In this document: positions 49,771 to 59,835 of the stretch, piece by piece
Layout: every line of letters begins with the position of its first letter
How positions within the stretch are numbered: the first letter of the stretch is position 1
Origin: Aulostomus chinensis
Taxonomy: Eukaryota; Chordata; Actinopteri; Syngnathiformes; Aulostomidae
Assembly: GCA_037954235.1 (NCBI GenBank)
Contig: JBBMOA010000020.1
Coordinates: forward strand, 22,729,177-22,793,176
Reading direction: 5' to 3'
Length of the DNA stretch: 64,000 nucleotides
Notes under the pieces: generated by a model
Told to the model about the DNA's origin: nothing
What the model saw: only the letters and a program-made list of their open reading frames with translations
The model's database searches: none
Translations under genes and position numbers: made by a program

Positions 49771-52627
49771 GTAAGTCATCCCCTCTCCCCCTCCCGTTCA
49801 TTCGGTCAGTCCTATCGTTCTCCTGCATTCCCTCATCAGTAAGATGGCAGCGTTTGAATCAGAGGTCTCATGAGATGTCATGTGGTGTACCTCAAGGCTC
49901 AACTCTGGGGTTTTTTACGTTTTTTGTTTGTTTTCCTGCTGCTTGGAACAGTCTTTTGTTTGCGTATTATCACATAATATTGTGACAGACATCAATGCAG
50001 CCTAATCTTTTCCTTCCCTACTACACATATAACTGTTGTATATTCGACGCAAATGCAGGACCGCAGCTGGAGCAGTAGTTTCGAATTATCCTGGACTTTG
50101 AGGCTGATATCACAAATTTGACTGAACTTTGCATTTATGAGTTTATCTAAAAGGACATAATTTTCTAATCCCTGATGACGCTTCAATCCCGATGCATGCA
50201 AATTCGAACATGTCTAGATTACAGCAGTGCACTTGATGCTGATGCTTCGTACAGAACTCGTCAACATGAGTAATTTGCAGTGACTAAAACGAGGAATAGT
50301 GCATAATCTGTCACTGAGATTGAGGATTGTAATGACAGTCATTATTTATTTTAAATGTAAACCCTTTCTCTGATTGTACCAATTTTCTTTTACCACAAGA
50401 CTCCGAGCTCCTTATCGTCACTTCTGACAAACTTTCTTACGTATGATTCAAAACTTTTGACTGCCGAGAAATCTTTTTCTTCTTCTTCTTCTTTGTAATC
50501 TGCCAGTGGTTCCAACTTCACGCATGCGAATAAATTCTGGCTTTGGATGAAAATACACTTTTTAGATTTTGTAATTTTAGTCGGATTGATGAACTTTCTG
50601 CATACGTCAATTTTCTTCTTGCATCTTGAACAAATAGTCTGAGAAACAGTGCTTATTATGACATAAAATGAAAAAAAAACAACAAACTAAAACAAGCACT
50701 TTCCTGGTGTAAAAGTATCATAATTCATGTTTTGGGGGTATTTGGCGATGATGGCTGAACACAGTTTAACTCGATGTGTAATTAGAGTTACAAACACTGA
50801 CAGCCCGTTCAGGCAAAACAAAACTGATTAATTTTACATAGTTTTAGTAATTGGGGTATGAGATTAGTGGTGGGGAATGTTTCCACTCTTTCTTTTGTCT
50901 CTTCCCTTGTGCCTTGGCATCCCTCTCTTCTTGTGACCCTTGTTGACTCTGCTTACGTGACTGCAACCCTCTATTTTCCTGTGTCACTGTCAAACTTGAT
51001 CACGCTCGACGGCCAAGTGCCTATCTTAAAGACGTGTCCTCGTAGGTGACAGTTGGATAACAGGGTTTCATTTTGAAGGAACGGAGGAAGGAGGTGTTGA
51101 GGAAAACCAGAAAGTAAAGAAAAGACAATAAAATGAACTCACAGTGAAGAGAAAAGTATTGAATCAAGACAAAGAGTTGAAGGTCTTGACACACGGTTGA
51201 TGACCGTTAATTAAAAAAAACAACATCTTGACTTTTGCCTGGTATTCATGGCTTGAGACTTTGTCCCCACTCAATAAAAGAAATAACATTTTGCTTTTGA
51301 AACATGAGCAAGAATCACCTGATCGTGGGCCCAGATGAGTCCAGCGGAGTCAGGAGAAGGATGACAACATTGTTTCCATCAAGAAAAACCTTCCTCTTTT
51401 GAAGGAGAAGTACTCGGGATCTGATGAACTGTTGGTTTAGCAGCAGCTACGCTAACAGCTACACTCTCACAGAGCACCCGTTGATATTTCGAAGTCAACA
51501 ACCGTTTCTCGCTTCCTCTTTTTTTTTTTTTTTTGCATCTAAACAAACTTCTGCAGCAGGGTAGTAGGAAGAGGACGTGCTTCAGAGCGGCGCGGGGTAA
51601 CTGGGACAAGGTTGAGGGCTCTGAAACACAGGAACCGGGAGAGTGAACCCTTGGTCTGCCGAAGATGAGACAGAGTAGACCTTTACACTATTAGTCTGTT
51701 ATATTCATGAGACTGTTGTACTGTACTGTTGAACCAGGAGCGAAGCAGGGGGAAAGGTCGCGTCACTATCGCGAGTCCAGTTTGTGAGCATTGCAGATCC
51801 CAAACGGATGAACTTGGTTGTTTTTATTTCGGCTTCATCGCCCCTGCACCAATTCTACCTCGTAAACATCTCTGTTTAGACCTTTCAGTGCTCCGCAAAA
51901 GAATCAGAGCGCAATCTTCTTGATTTCTGCTGGTCAGATGTGCCTTAAATTTAGAAAGATTTTGATGCGGTTTATTTTTCTTACATGTAGCTTTGTGCTC
52001 CCTGTTTGATACGCAGGCTTTGTTTAGAGGGCTTTTAGCATCTGTGAAGGCTAAATATGGACCCGCACCTCCGGTTGACTGACTTCAGTTGTTGTCTACA
52101 TTGGAATATTAAATAAAACAACTGAAAGCACATCCTCAGTTATAATTGTCGGTGTTTAGCTGACACTCTTAACCTGAGCGGTAAAAAGTGATTTCATCCA
52201 AGTATTTTATGCAAATTATGGCATATTCAATTAGGAATACCGGATATAAACAGCAGAGTTCAACAAGACACAAAAAAAGTGTTTCTTCCATTCAGAAAGG
52301 TTTTTTTTTATTATTATTATTTCATCCAGAAATTACGCAGTCGTGATGGGAATGCATTTGTTAAATAAATTATGGCCTTTGGGTGTTTGCAGCTGAATGT
52401 TTGAGAAATATCTCTCCGCTGCAGCCTCCTGCATGCTGTGTTTAAGATACGCAACTGAACGGCCGCCATGTTACCACGCCAGCTTAAACTGTTGCATCAT
52501 AGTTTGCACATCTTCCCTGCATCTAATTCTAGCTTGTATAGGACACATCTTCATAAATACATTTTTGAAATGTGGGTTTTTAGAAGCAGACAGTTGGAGA
52601 CTAATGCTTTATTCATAGCATCTCCCT

Positions 52628-52945
52628 TAAGGTGATACTTCACCCGAAAAAAAGTCTGTTTTCAAGTACGAGGTGTCTTGAGCTCACACAGATGTTTTTT
52701 TGACGACTGCATTACTTCTTTGTTAGTCTAGAATGCAGAAAACTGCACTAGACAGCAAACTGACTCTTTTTTTTTTTTTACACTTTAGCTGTTCACCATG
52801 AGCTTCAAGCTAAAGACACATTGCTGGGTCTTTATGCAGTCTGGAGTCACAAAGATGTGATGCAGCGTTGGGGGGGGGGGGCATGTCTGTGACCTGAAGG
52901 CTCCTGTTTTTGATAACTTGAAAGCCAAATACAGTATTTGGGTGT
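52628..52945 (+). mobile_element. palindromic element family, copy 2
   Basis: Starts GTGATACTTCACCCGAAAAA and contains TTGAGCTCACACAGATGTTT, GAGCTTCAAGCTAAAGACAC, GGGTCTTTATGCAGTCTGGA and GTCACAAAGATGTGATGCAG. It ends near AAATACAGTATTTGGGTG, which mirrors its start. Both halves are present but imperfect. A 13-nt G run interrupts the right half. Non-coding, MITE-like. Confidence 0.65.
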
Positions 52946-53155
52946 AATGGTGCTCTCATCAGTTGAAAGCCAAACCAGCAGCAGCCTCCTTTCTCTCCGC
53001 TTCAACCTGATCACAGCTGACATTTAATCTCTGCGCTCGGCAAACAGAGCTGGACCCGGTTAATGACTTGCATAGGGATGAGTCGTCACTGCCAGTCAGC
53101 AGGCTGGACGCTCACCCACCATGACAAACGCCCACAGTCTCTCACTCATCATATC

Positions 53156-53302
53156 TGTATGTATATATACATACAGATGTATGTGTGTGTGTATAGGCAC
53201 ATATACTTATATACATATATATATACACATATATGTGCGTTTATATATATTTTTATATATATATAGGTACATTTTTAGCCCTGTTGTGTGTGTGTAAATC
53301 TT

Positions 53303-53345
<43 letters not shown>
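53156..53345. repeat. alternating AT/GT tract ending at exon E acceptor
   Basis: TATA, CATA and GTGT units for about 190 bp, ending in pure (TG)20 at 53305-53345, just before TTGTAG and exon E. Able to form Z-DNA or cruciforms; replaces the usual pyrimidine tract. Confidence 0.95.
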
Positions 53346-53346
<1 letters not shown>

Positions 53347-53350
53347 GTAG

Positions 53351-53466
53351 ATCACGTGTCGGTCGGAGGCCTGGGTGACAGCTTCTATGAGTACCTGCTG
53401 AAGGCCTGGCTGATGTCCGACAGGACCGATGAGGAAGGAAAGAAGATGTACTACGACGCCCTGCAG
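53351..53466 (+). CDS. man1a1: man1a1 exon E: catalytic Asp, Golgi-type Leu
   Basis: The 116-nt exon encodes the rest of a His and 38 residues, from HVSVGGLGDSFYEYLLKAWL to KKMYYDALQ. The Asp of GLGDSFYEY (codon 53377-53379) matches Asp463 of human ER mannosidase I. Two residues before it, Leu (53371-53373) stands where the ER enzyme has Arg461, the residue known to set the ER enzyme's preference for one branch; Leu is the Golgi pattern. The acceptor is TTGTAG preceded by (TG)n, and the donor is CAG|GTACCT. Confidence 0.97.
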
Positions 53467-54977
53467 GTACCTCCAACGCTCTCGCAGCTGACCGAGTACA
53501 AGCACGTTAGCACGTTAGCACGCCAGATGGCACTGCTGTCAGGTTTGAGGTGACTTCGACTCTTCAAAGTGGATGAAGAATCCACCATCGTCATCCGTCA
53601 TCGTTTCATATTTTGCTGATGTAGGGGAGGTTTTTCGTTCGACAGGACAGGACACTGACAAGTGCTGGTTCAGCTTGTTAGGGAAGATCAAACAGCCTGG
53701 ACCTGCACACCAAATGTAACCAAATCTACCTCAGCTTATGTCATCAGTATCACATCCTTTGGGGTGTGTCTGATCCTTTAAATTGGCTTAATCCAATGAT
53801 TTGGAGCCTGAGATGGTGGACTCGGCCCTGAACAGCTTGGACGATGGCATTCTGCTGAGGAAACAACTTGCTTGTCTGTTGAAGAACGTTTCACAAGCTG
53901 AACCCCAAAGATTTGCAGCGAGATGAGCTGAAAAATGCAGCTGCCCGCAACATTCCGCCGTTTACGCCACTGCAGCTGGACCAGATCCCTCATCGGTGGA
54001 CTGAGTCCAGCGGCTCAGTTTGGACTCCTGCTACTGCTGAAACTGGCCTTCTAACTAGTTTTGAAAGAGAGAAAATGATAACTGCGTAGGCAGGAAGGAG
54101 CAATGACATCTCCGCTGCACGGCTCTGCAAGGGCACAGGACCGAGCCTTAAATCTTTCTTGACACTGTTGTACCAAGCTTGTCATTTGCCGCTGTGGTGA
54201 ACTCAACCGTGATGCCACACTGAACTGCATAGCAACTTCCCCGTCAGTGTGTAAGTGTGAAACCTCCAGATTGTCGATCACCAAGGAAACAGAATGTCAG
54301 CCCAGCGACCTCTGACTGGAAGTGCTTGGTACTGAAAAGACCGAGTTTGAACACATACTTTTCAGATGAGGCACTGCATGGATTTTCTCGGCGGGATGCT
54401 GCATCCATCGCGCTCCCTCTGAGTCATAATAAACGGGTAGTTGATAATGGCGGGCAGCAGGCGTGAGGTCACCTCTGGCCATTGAGGAGTGGTCTTGCTG
54501 TTCCCTTCATGTCTCCTCATGGGGGGTTTGAAAGGAACCCTGCTGTCCCCATAACTTTTGAAGCTGTGAGTCTCTGATCAGATAATGAAAGGAATCATTT
54601 TCGATGATCACCATGTTATTACCATCAATGTTTTCTAGGGCGATTAAGACAGCTCTTTTGATCACTGCGGATTTTTATCAGTTTAAATTGGCAATTTTGT
54701 GATTATCTGGTCTCTATTTTTCACTTGGACTGTTGGACTGCCTAAATCATCCAACATTGAGAGTTTTTCTAATAATGTAATCTTTTGGAGCGAGATAAGG
54801 AGTCGCAGCAGATGGGAGGATCAGCAGGACTAAACACACATTTGTATGAGAAGACAAGGACACAGATCAAATGAATCTATAGGAGCAGCACTCCCCTTTA
54901 GTGAATAGAGAAACACACACACTCACACACACACACTCACACACACAGGCACAGGCAGAATTTCCAAGTTAGAGTCC

Positions 54978-55280
54978 CTACTTAAAGCAATACTTCACCC
55001 AGAGAGTGTATTTGTACATTTGAAGTATTCACAAATTGGTGTCCTCTTGAACTCGCAAAGATGTTTTTTTTTTCACTCCCGCATTGCTTTGGAGTGGCTC
55101 CAGAGTGCAGGAAGAGCCAGCCGCCCGTGTTTAGCTTGAAGACGTGGCTGGCTCTTCCTGCACTCTGGAGCCAAAAAGATGTGACGCTGGAGGGAAAAAC
55201 GTCTTTGCGAGCTCAAGGTGCTGCACGTAGACGTGAGTCGAAAGGCAAATTAGATTTTTGAGTGACGTACGGATTCAAGC
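54978..55280 (+). mobile_element. palindromic element family, copy 3, with perfect 27-bp inverted repeat
   Basis: Starts AAGCAATACTTCACCCAGAG and contains GAACTCGCAAAGATGTTTTT and GTTTAGCTTGAAGACGTGGC. The arms 55096-55122 and 55146-55172 are perfect reverse complements, around a 23-nt loop (55123-55145). The outer halves also pair loosely (CTCGCAAAGATG against GTCTTTGCGAGCTC). Non-coding; the best-preserved centre of the family. Confidence 0.8.
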
Positions 55281-55537
55281 TGTGATGAGGTGGAGGAGAA
55301 TGATTGACTGATGAAGTACGAGGGAGCAAATATAAAAACATGATGAATGAAATATAGAAACGCTTTAAATACTTAACCTGCTGGGGCTCTTTACCCATAA
55401 TCCTCCCTGATCTTTGGGATTAAAGGCATTCTTGATCTGTTTGTAAAGGAGAGAACGTCTCGGTCCCAGCAGGTTCTATTCAGTCTGGGCTGTTTCAGGG
55501 TCGAAAACCCTAAATGTTTCTGTCCAGAAACCACAAC

Positions 55538-55655
55538 ACTGCCATGGACTGGCGACCCGTCCAGGGTGAACCCCGCCTCTCGCCCAGTGTCAGCTGGGAT
55601 AGGCTCCTCCCCCTGCCACCCTTAACAGGGTAAGCGGTAGAAAATGGATGGATGG
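55538..55655 (+). mobile_element. SINE/L2-like 3' tail
   Basis: Reads ATGGACTGGCGACCCGTCCA, GGGTGAACCCCGCCTCTCGC, GCTGGGATAGGCTCCTCCCC and GGGTAAGCGGTAGAAAATGG, ending in GGATGGATGG. It is close to the tail of the SINE at 49496-49616 but has no tRNA-like head, so it is 5'-truncated. Confidence 0.8.
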
Positions 55656-56091
55656 AAATCGCAACAAGGTTTCCTGTAATGATCCAGAGCTTTTATACTG
55701 ACAACACTTTGTCTCCTGATGAGTCAAGGAAAAGGTTTTTACGATTACATGCATCACGCAATTTCTGTTTGAGTCTGAATTATGCGAAGTCATGTAGAAG
55801 TCGAGGGGAGAAAAAAACAACCCTGAATAAATTGAGCAGAGAAATAATGAGTGTCTCCATACAAGACAGAGATGTCAATCATGTTCTGCAGCCTTCACAG
55901 TCAGTAGATCTCAATTCACACATTAATCGACTTTGGAGAGGAACGTCTGACATCAGAACAGCAGTCAGGGGAAGAACCTTTGAGGAGCGGTTCTCTCTCC
56001 TCCTGCCGGGCGCTTGCCCACCACCTTACAGAGACGCGTCGTCTTGGCCTCTCCGTCTGGGTAGGACTGTTTACCATCTACCTGCGCCCAC

Positions 56092-56215
56092 CACACTGAC
56101 GTTTGACCACCGAAATCTTTCAGTTCCTCCTCGTGCGTCAGCAGATGTTGGTGCCAGATTTGATCAAATTCCCCCAAGTCATTTGTGAGGTATCCTGTTG
56201 GTGAGAATGGGAGGA
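56092..56215 (+). repeat. dispersed repeat copy, decayed receptor motif
   Basis: Contains CTGACGTTTGACCACCGAAA, TTGGTGCCAGATTTGATCAA and AATTCCCCCAAGTCATTTGT. Same family as 57858-58165; the first half-site has mutated (ACGTTTGACC). Confidence 0.6.
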
Positions 56216-56725
56216 AGCGCCTGTAAACCTCCTGCCTCCAGTCCACGGCCAGCTCTGAAAGTGCTTGTTTTGTTTGTTTGGTTTTTTTAATTATGGAGTC
56301 AAATCTTTAGGGCGTTTTAGCTTCGCACAGCGCAGCTCATTGAGCTCTCACGTTAGGAAATGACAAACACCTGAGATTAATTCTATAGACCGCAATGACG
56401 GCAAGAGGAAAGCACCCCGTTCATCCATACATCAGGGTTAGAGGGTGCAGTTTTATCTCCTGTGTGCACTGCGTGACATGTCAGACACAACTTACAACTT
56501 TAAAGGTTGCATTAGGAAGGATATTACATGTGAAAATGCTAATTCAAACGATCCAAACAGGCAATAAAAAGCCAATGAATCCTGTTTATGGACTCAAGGA
56601 AGATTTTCCTGCTACTATTGAGTGCATCACATGAAGGATTTAGGAGTGAAACCCAACTCATCCCTTAAATCTTTTATTACCCCTCATTACTCTCCTCCCT
56701 CTCTCTTTCACTCTCTCTCTCTCAG

Positions 56726-56945
56726 GCGATTGAAACCAACCTGATGAGGAAGTCGAGCGGCGGGCTGACGTACATCGCCGAGTGGAAGGGGGGGCTGCTG
56801 GAGCATAAGATGGGTCACTTGACCTGTTTCGCAGGGGGCATGATCGCTCTGGGCGCTGACGGGGCGCCCGGCGATAAGACAGGCCACCAGATGGAGCAGG
56901 CCGCCGAGATCGCCAGGACCTGTCACGAGTCTTACTCCAGGACCG
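56726..56945 (+). CDS. man1a1: man1a1 exon F: helix core, both conserved Cys
   Basis: The 220-nt exon encodes 73 residues plus G, which joins CT of exon G as Ala. It contains SSGGLTYIAEWKGGLLEHKM, GHLTCFAGGM and ARTCHESYSRT. The two Cys (codons 56825-56827 and 56921-56923) are 32 residues apart, the same spacing as the conserved disulfide Cys of mammalian Golgi mannosidase IA. The residue before RT is Ser (56936-56938); as I recall mouse and human have Asn, giving an NRT glycosylation sequon that is absent here. The donor CCG|GTATAA is weak and (AC)10 starts 7 nt into the intron. Confidence 0.96.
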
Positions 56946-56951
56946 GTATAA

Positions 56952-56971
56952 ACACACACACACACACACAC
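56952..56971 (+). repeat. (AC)10 microsatellite at the exon F donor site
   Basis: CA tract starting 7 nt inside the intron, directly after the GTATAA donor. Confidence 0.96.
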
Positions 56972-57857
56972 TTCCGCTTTCATGAGGAGGATAATAGACA
57001 CTGAAATGGTCCATGTTCAGCAGGAAGGTGTATGATATAGAATTCTGTTTCAGAAATACACATTTAGACTGGAGGATTTGATTTGTGAAAGAAAGAAAGA
57101 AAGCAAGCAGTGGCACGATTTTCCACATTTCCCAGTTTTATCCTTCCTTGGTTCGGTTTCCTTTCAGGAACCTCTCAGTTCAGTCTCCACACAAAGTCAA
57201 CTTTTTACTCGCTCTGAAGTTTTCAGATGGAGTTTGTCCAGCGGTCGTCGATGTTCACATTTCCTTTTTTTTTTTTTTTTGAGGGCTTCCAGGGCTTTCT
57301 CGTCCATGTTAGCTTTAAAGTTACGATTGAAATTCTCAATTTCAACTTTCCAATCTTAACTTTGAGCAACAAAAAGGACCCTGTGGTTTGATTGTTTTCA
57401 AGAGCTGCTGCTCCAGTTCAGTCATGATCGTGTAGTCACTGAAAAGTCATTTTATTCGTACTTAAATAAAGCCGGCCAACAGCTGCCGGGTGAGACCATA
57501 ACAGTTTGGCCGCTGCTGTGAGTGTTATGGCCTCAATAACGACTCGGTCTGAGGCCAATAACACGGCTATGGCCAAGCGGTACCAGAGAACAAATTTTTG
57601 AACTAAGATGTGCTTTTATTTTGAAGATAACGAGGTAATTACCAAAGGCTGAGTGTGAGGACCTGGTCAAACAGAACGAAAGAGCAGAGGTGGTCTGGGC
57701 CAGCCTCACACGAGCCATCAGAGCCAGAGCCCCTCCCTCAACAAGCCATGAGGGGGAAAGAACTGAACTAGTAAATACAAAGCCACAAAAACGGTGCCGC
57801 CAGACCTCCACCCTGACTCGAGTTGTGGTTGTTTGCCTCTGCCGTGTGTGCCTGTCA

Positions 57858-58165
57858 CAGTGACCTTCGACTGCCAAAATGTCCCGGTGACCATTTGGAC
57901 TACACTTGAAGACGTTTTCTGAAGGTGTTTGTGAGATATTATGTTCATGCCAGCTGACCTTGACCTTTGACCACCACAGTCTTGTAAAATCCCCTGGAAG
58001 TGTTCTTGAGATATCATGTCAATGACAGATACAACACACGTGAGGTGACCTTGACCTTTGACCACCACAATCTCCTCATGTCATCCTTGAGTCCCGCTGG
58101 CTGTTGGGGTGGGTCGTTTCCCCAAGGTATTCCTGAGATGCCTCGTTAACAAAAATAGCAAGAAG
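57858..58165 (+). repeat. receptor-motif repeat, three degenerate tandem units
   Basis: Units of about 90-100 bp begin near 57858 (GTGACCTTCGACTGCC), 57955 (TGACCTTGACCTTTGACC) and 58046 (TGACCTTGACCTTTGACC). Each continues with a stretch ending in GTTCTTGAGATATCATGTC or a variant. The two better units contain TCAAGGTCA and a direct repeat of AGGTCA-type half-sites on the - strand. Confidence 0.7.
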
Positions 58166-58356
58166 AGCTTCGCGTGGGCGGGGCCACCAGGTCAATCAGC
58201 AGCACCCGAGAAGGTGTAACAGTGAAAAGTTTCTTTTTCTTGATTCTTGATTTCATGATCCCTCACCTCATGCTGATATCAAGACTGGAAACACACACTT
58301 TTTTTTTAATCTTTCTCTGATTTACATTTAGACTATTTTTTATTTTCTCCTTGCAG

Positions 58357-58529
58357 CTCTAAAGTTGGGTCCCGAGGCGTTTCGCTTCGATGGAGGAGTG
58401 GAGGCCATCGCCACCCGCCAGAATGAGAAATATTTCATCCTGCGCCCCGAGGTCATCGAGACCTACATGTACATGTGGAGGTTTACCCACGACCCCAAGT
58501 ACAGGGAGTGGGGCTGGGAGGCAGTTCAG
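58357..58529 (+). CDS. man1a1: man1a1 exon G: LRPE catalytic Glu
   Basis: The 173-nt exon encodes the end of Ala and 57 residues, including LKLGPEAFRFDGGVEAIATR and QNEKYFILRPEVIETYMYMW. The Glu of LRPE (58449-58451) matches Glu599 of human ER mannosidase I, the third catalytic acid. The GVEAIATRQNEKY segment matches MAN1A1 almost exactly. The acceptor is TTGCAG and the donor CAG|GTGAAG. The next intron is only 167 nt. Confidence 0.97.
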
Positions 58530-58696
58530 GTGAAGTATCGGTCCATCGAGATGAAGCCTATCTGTTACAGTGAAGCATTTAACCAGCAGTTCTGGATAAA
58601 AATGTAAAAATGTAAAGCAATGTTCTTCTCACAACACAATCGCCTGATGAGAGGGGAAGCTTACGGGATCCATGTCCGTCTCTGTCACTCCTCCAG
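58530..58696 (+). other. 167-nt intron between exons G and H
   Basis: Short phase-0 intron with donor GTGAAG and acceptor CACTCCTCCAG; nothing else in it. Confidence 0.95.
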
Positions 58697-58812
58697 GCCT
58701 TGGAGCAGCATTGTAAGGTGGAAGGAGGCTACAGCGGCGTCAGGGACGTCTACGCTTCGACTCCCAACCACGACGACGTACAGCAGAGCTTCTACCTGGC
58801 GGAGACGCTCAA
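58697..58812 (+). CDS. man1a1: man1a1 exon H: DVQQSF helix
   Basis: The 116-nt exon encodes 38 residues plus AA, which joins G of exon I as Lys. It reads ALEQHCKVEGGYSGVRDVYA, then STPNHDDVQQSFYLAETL. GGYSGVRDV and DDVQQSF.LAETLKY are family signatures. STPNHDD is more like MAN1A2 or MAN1C1 than the mammalian MAN1A1 form I recall, but the other exons are MAN1A1-type. The donor TCAA|GTACGA is weak. Confidence 0.96.
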
Positions 58813-58936
58813 GTACGACACAAACGCTCCACTTCCCGCACGAGCAGCCACTCCTGTCCTCTTAAAATTGCGCTGTCATCACACTTCATTGTGGAGCTGG
58901 GCCCTGCGCCGCCTTACTGACAGATGTTACATCTCT

Positions 58937-58946
58937 CACACACACA

Positions 58947-58980
<34 letters not shown>
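58937..58980. repeat. (CA)n microsatellite
   Basis: CA tract with one TA interruption, about 125 nt downstream of exon H. Confidence 0.95.
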
Positions 58981-59242
58981 GTGTCTACAGTGTTGCCATT
59001 CTCTTAGGCTAAGCCCGAGAGAGCTGCTTAGGTCACCAGCAAGGTTACTTCAGTCTCACACACTCAAAGGACCTTCACAGCTGAATCTTTCACTCTTAAA
59101 CGCGCTTCTGATGCCAGACGGATCGACAGCTCACCATATTTATGTTGCTGTGACGATCATGGTTACACTGCTGAAACGCTAGTCGCCGGTTCCTCTTCCA
59201 GGCTGCTGTGCTGAGTTGTGTTGAGTGCTGTAAAGATTTAGG

Positions 59243-59255
59243 AGGTCAAAGGTCA
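59243..59255 (+). promoter_or_regulatory. perfect DR1 nuclear-receptor motif
   Basis: AGGTCAAAGGTCA: two perfect half-sites spaced by one base, the consensus for HNF4 and RXR-heterodimer (for example PPAR) binding. It may be a remnant of the same repeat family in reverse orientation. Binding is not shown. Confidence 0.5.
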
Positions 59256-59770
59256 CGCACCGACTGTTATGCAGTATTTCTACTTTGAAATGCTCTTTTC
59301 CAGACAGTTGTTCGACTTGGCTTCTCAGACGGATGTGATTGAGTCTATCTTCCGATGACGGTGGCGAACCATATTTTGGCGGCTAATCTTCCTCTCCAGA
59401 TGTACATGTACATCAGTGTTAGTACTCGGTCCCACTGTAAATATATCAACCAGTATCTTGTGCTGGGCGGATTTGTGTAACAACAGCGAAGCCTCTCTTA
59501 TATTCTTTATCCACCCCTGAGTTTCCTTTACTTCCATCTTGAATTTATGGTCACTCCTCCATCCGTTCTCTCTCCCTCCATCCCTCCATCCCTCCCTCCC
59601 TCCCTCCTCTCCTCTTTTATTGTTTTTTTTTTTCCAGCACAGCAGACAGCTGTTGACAAGAAGTCAAGGTTAGCTTAACAGTGCTGGACGAGGTCGAGGT
59701 GACAACCAATCCAACTCTTTTATAGGCTGTAAATTTTAACAGGCGTCCCCCTTTCAGTTGATTATATCTT

Positions 59771-59835
59771 ACACACGCACGCACTCACACACGCACGCAC
59801 TCACACACACACACACACACGCATGCACACACACA
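59771..59835. repeat. (CA)n/(GCAC)n microsatellite
   Basis: Mixed ACGC and CA units. Confidence 0.93.

Larger units (their letters stand above)
49771..53350 (+). other. 3.6 kb intron between exons D and E
   Basis: Phase-1 intron. 49800-52600 is AT-rich, mostly unique and without recognisable features. A palindromic element copy is at 52628-52945, and an AT-rich alternating tract at 53156-53275 runs into a (TG)n tract that ends 5 nt before exon E. Confidence 0.9.
53467..56725 (+). other. 3.3 kb intron between exons E and F
   Basis: Phase-0 intron with a (CT)-rich acceptor tract. It holds a CA tract near 54912-54950, a palindromic element copy at 54978-55280, a SINE/LINE tail at 55538-55655 and a receptor-motif repeat copy at 56092-56215. 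53600-54900 has no recognised feature. Confidence 0.9.
56946..58356 (+). other. 1.4 kb intron between exons F and G
   Basis: Phase-1 intron with a strong acceptor (TTTTCTCCTTGCAG). It starts with a CA tract (56952-56971) and holds a three-unit receptor-motif repeat at 57858-58165; the rest is unremarkable. Confidence 0.92.

Noticed and set aside
55652..56188. 178-codon open frame on the + strand
   Set aside because: It overlaps a retroelement tail on the left and the receptor-motif repeat on the right, has no recognisable domain, and lies in an intron.
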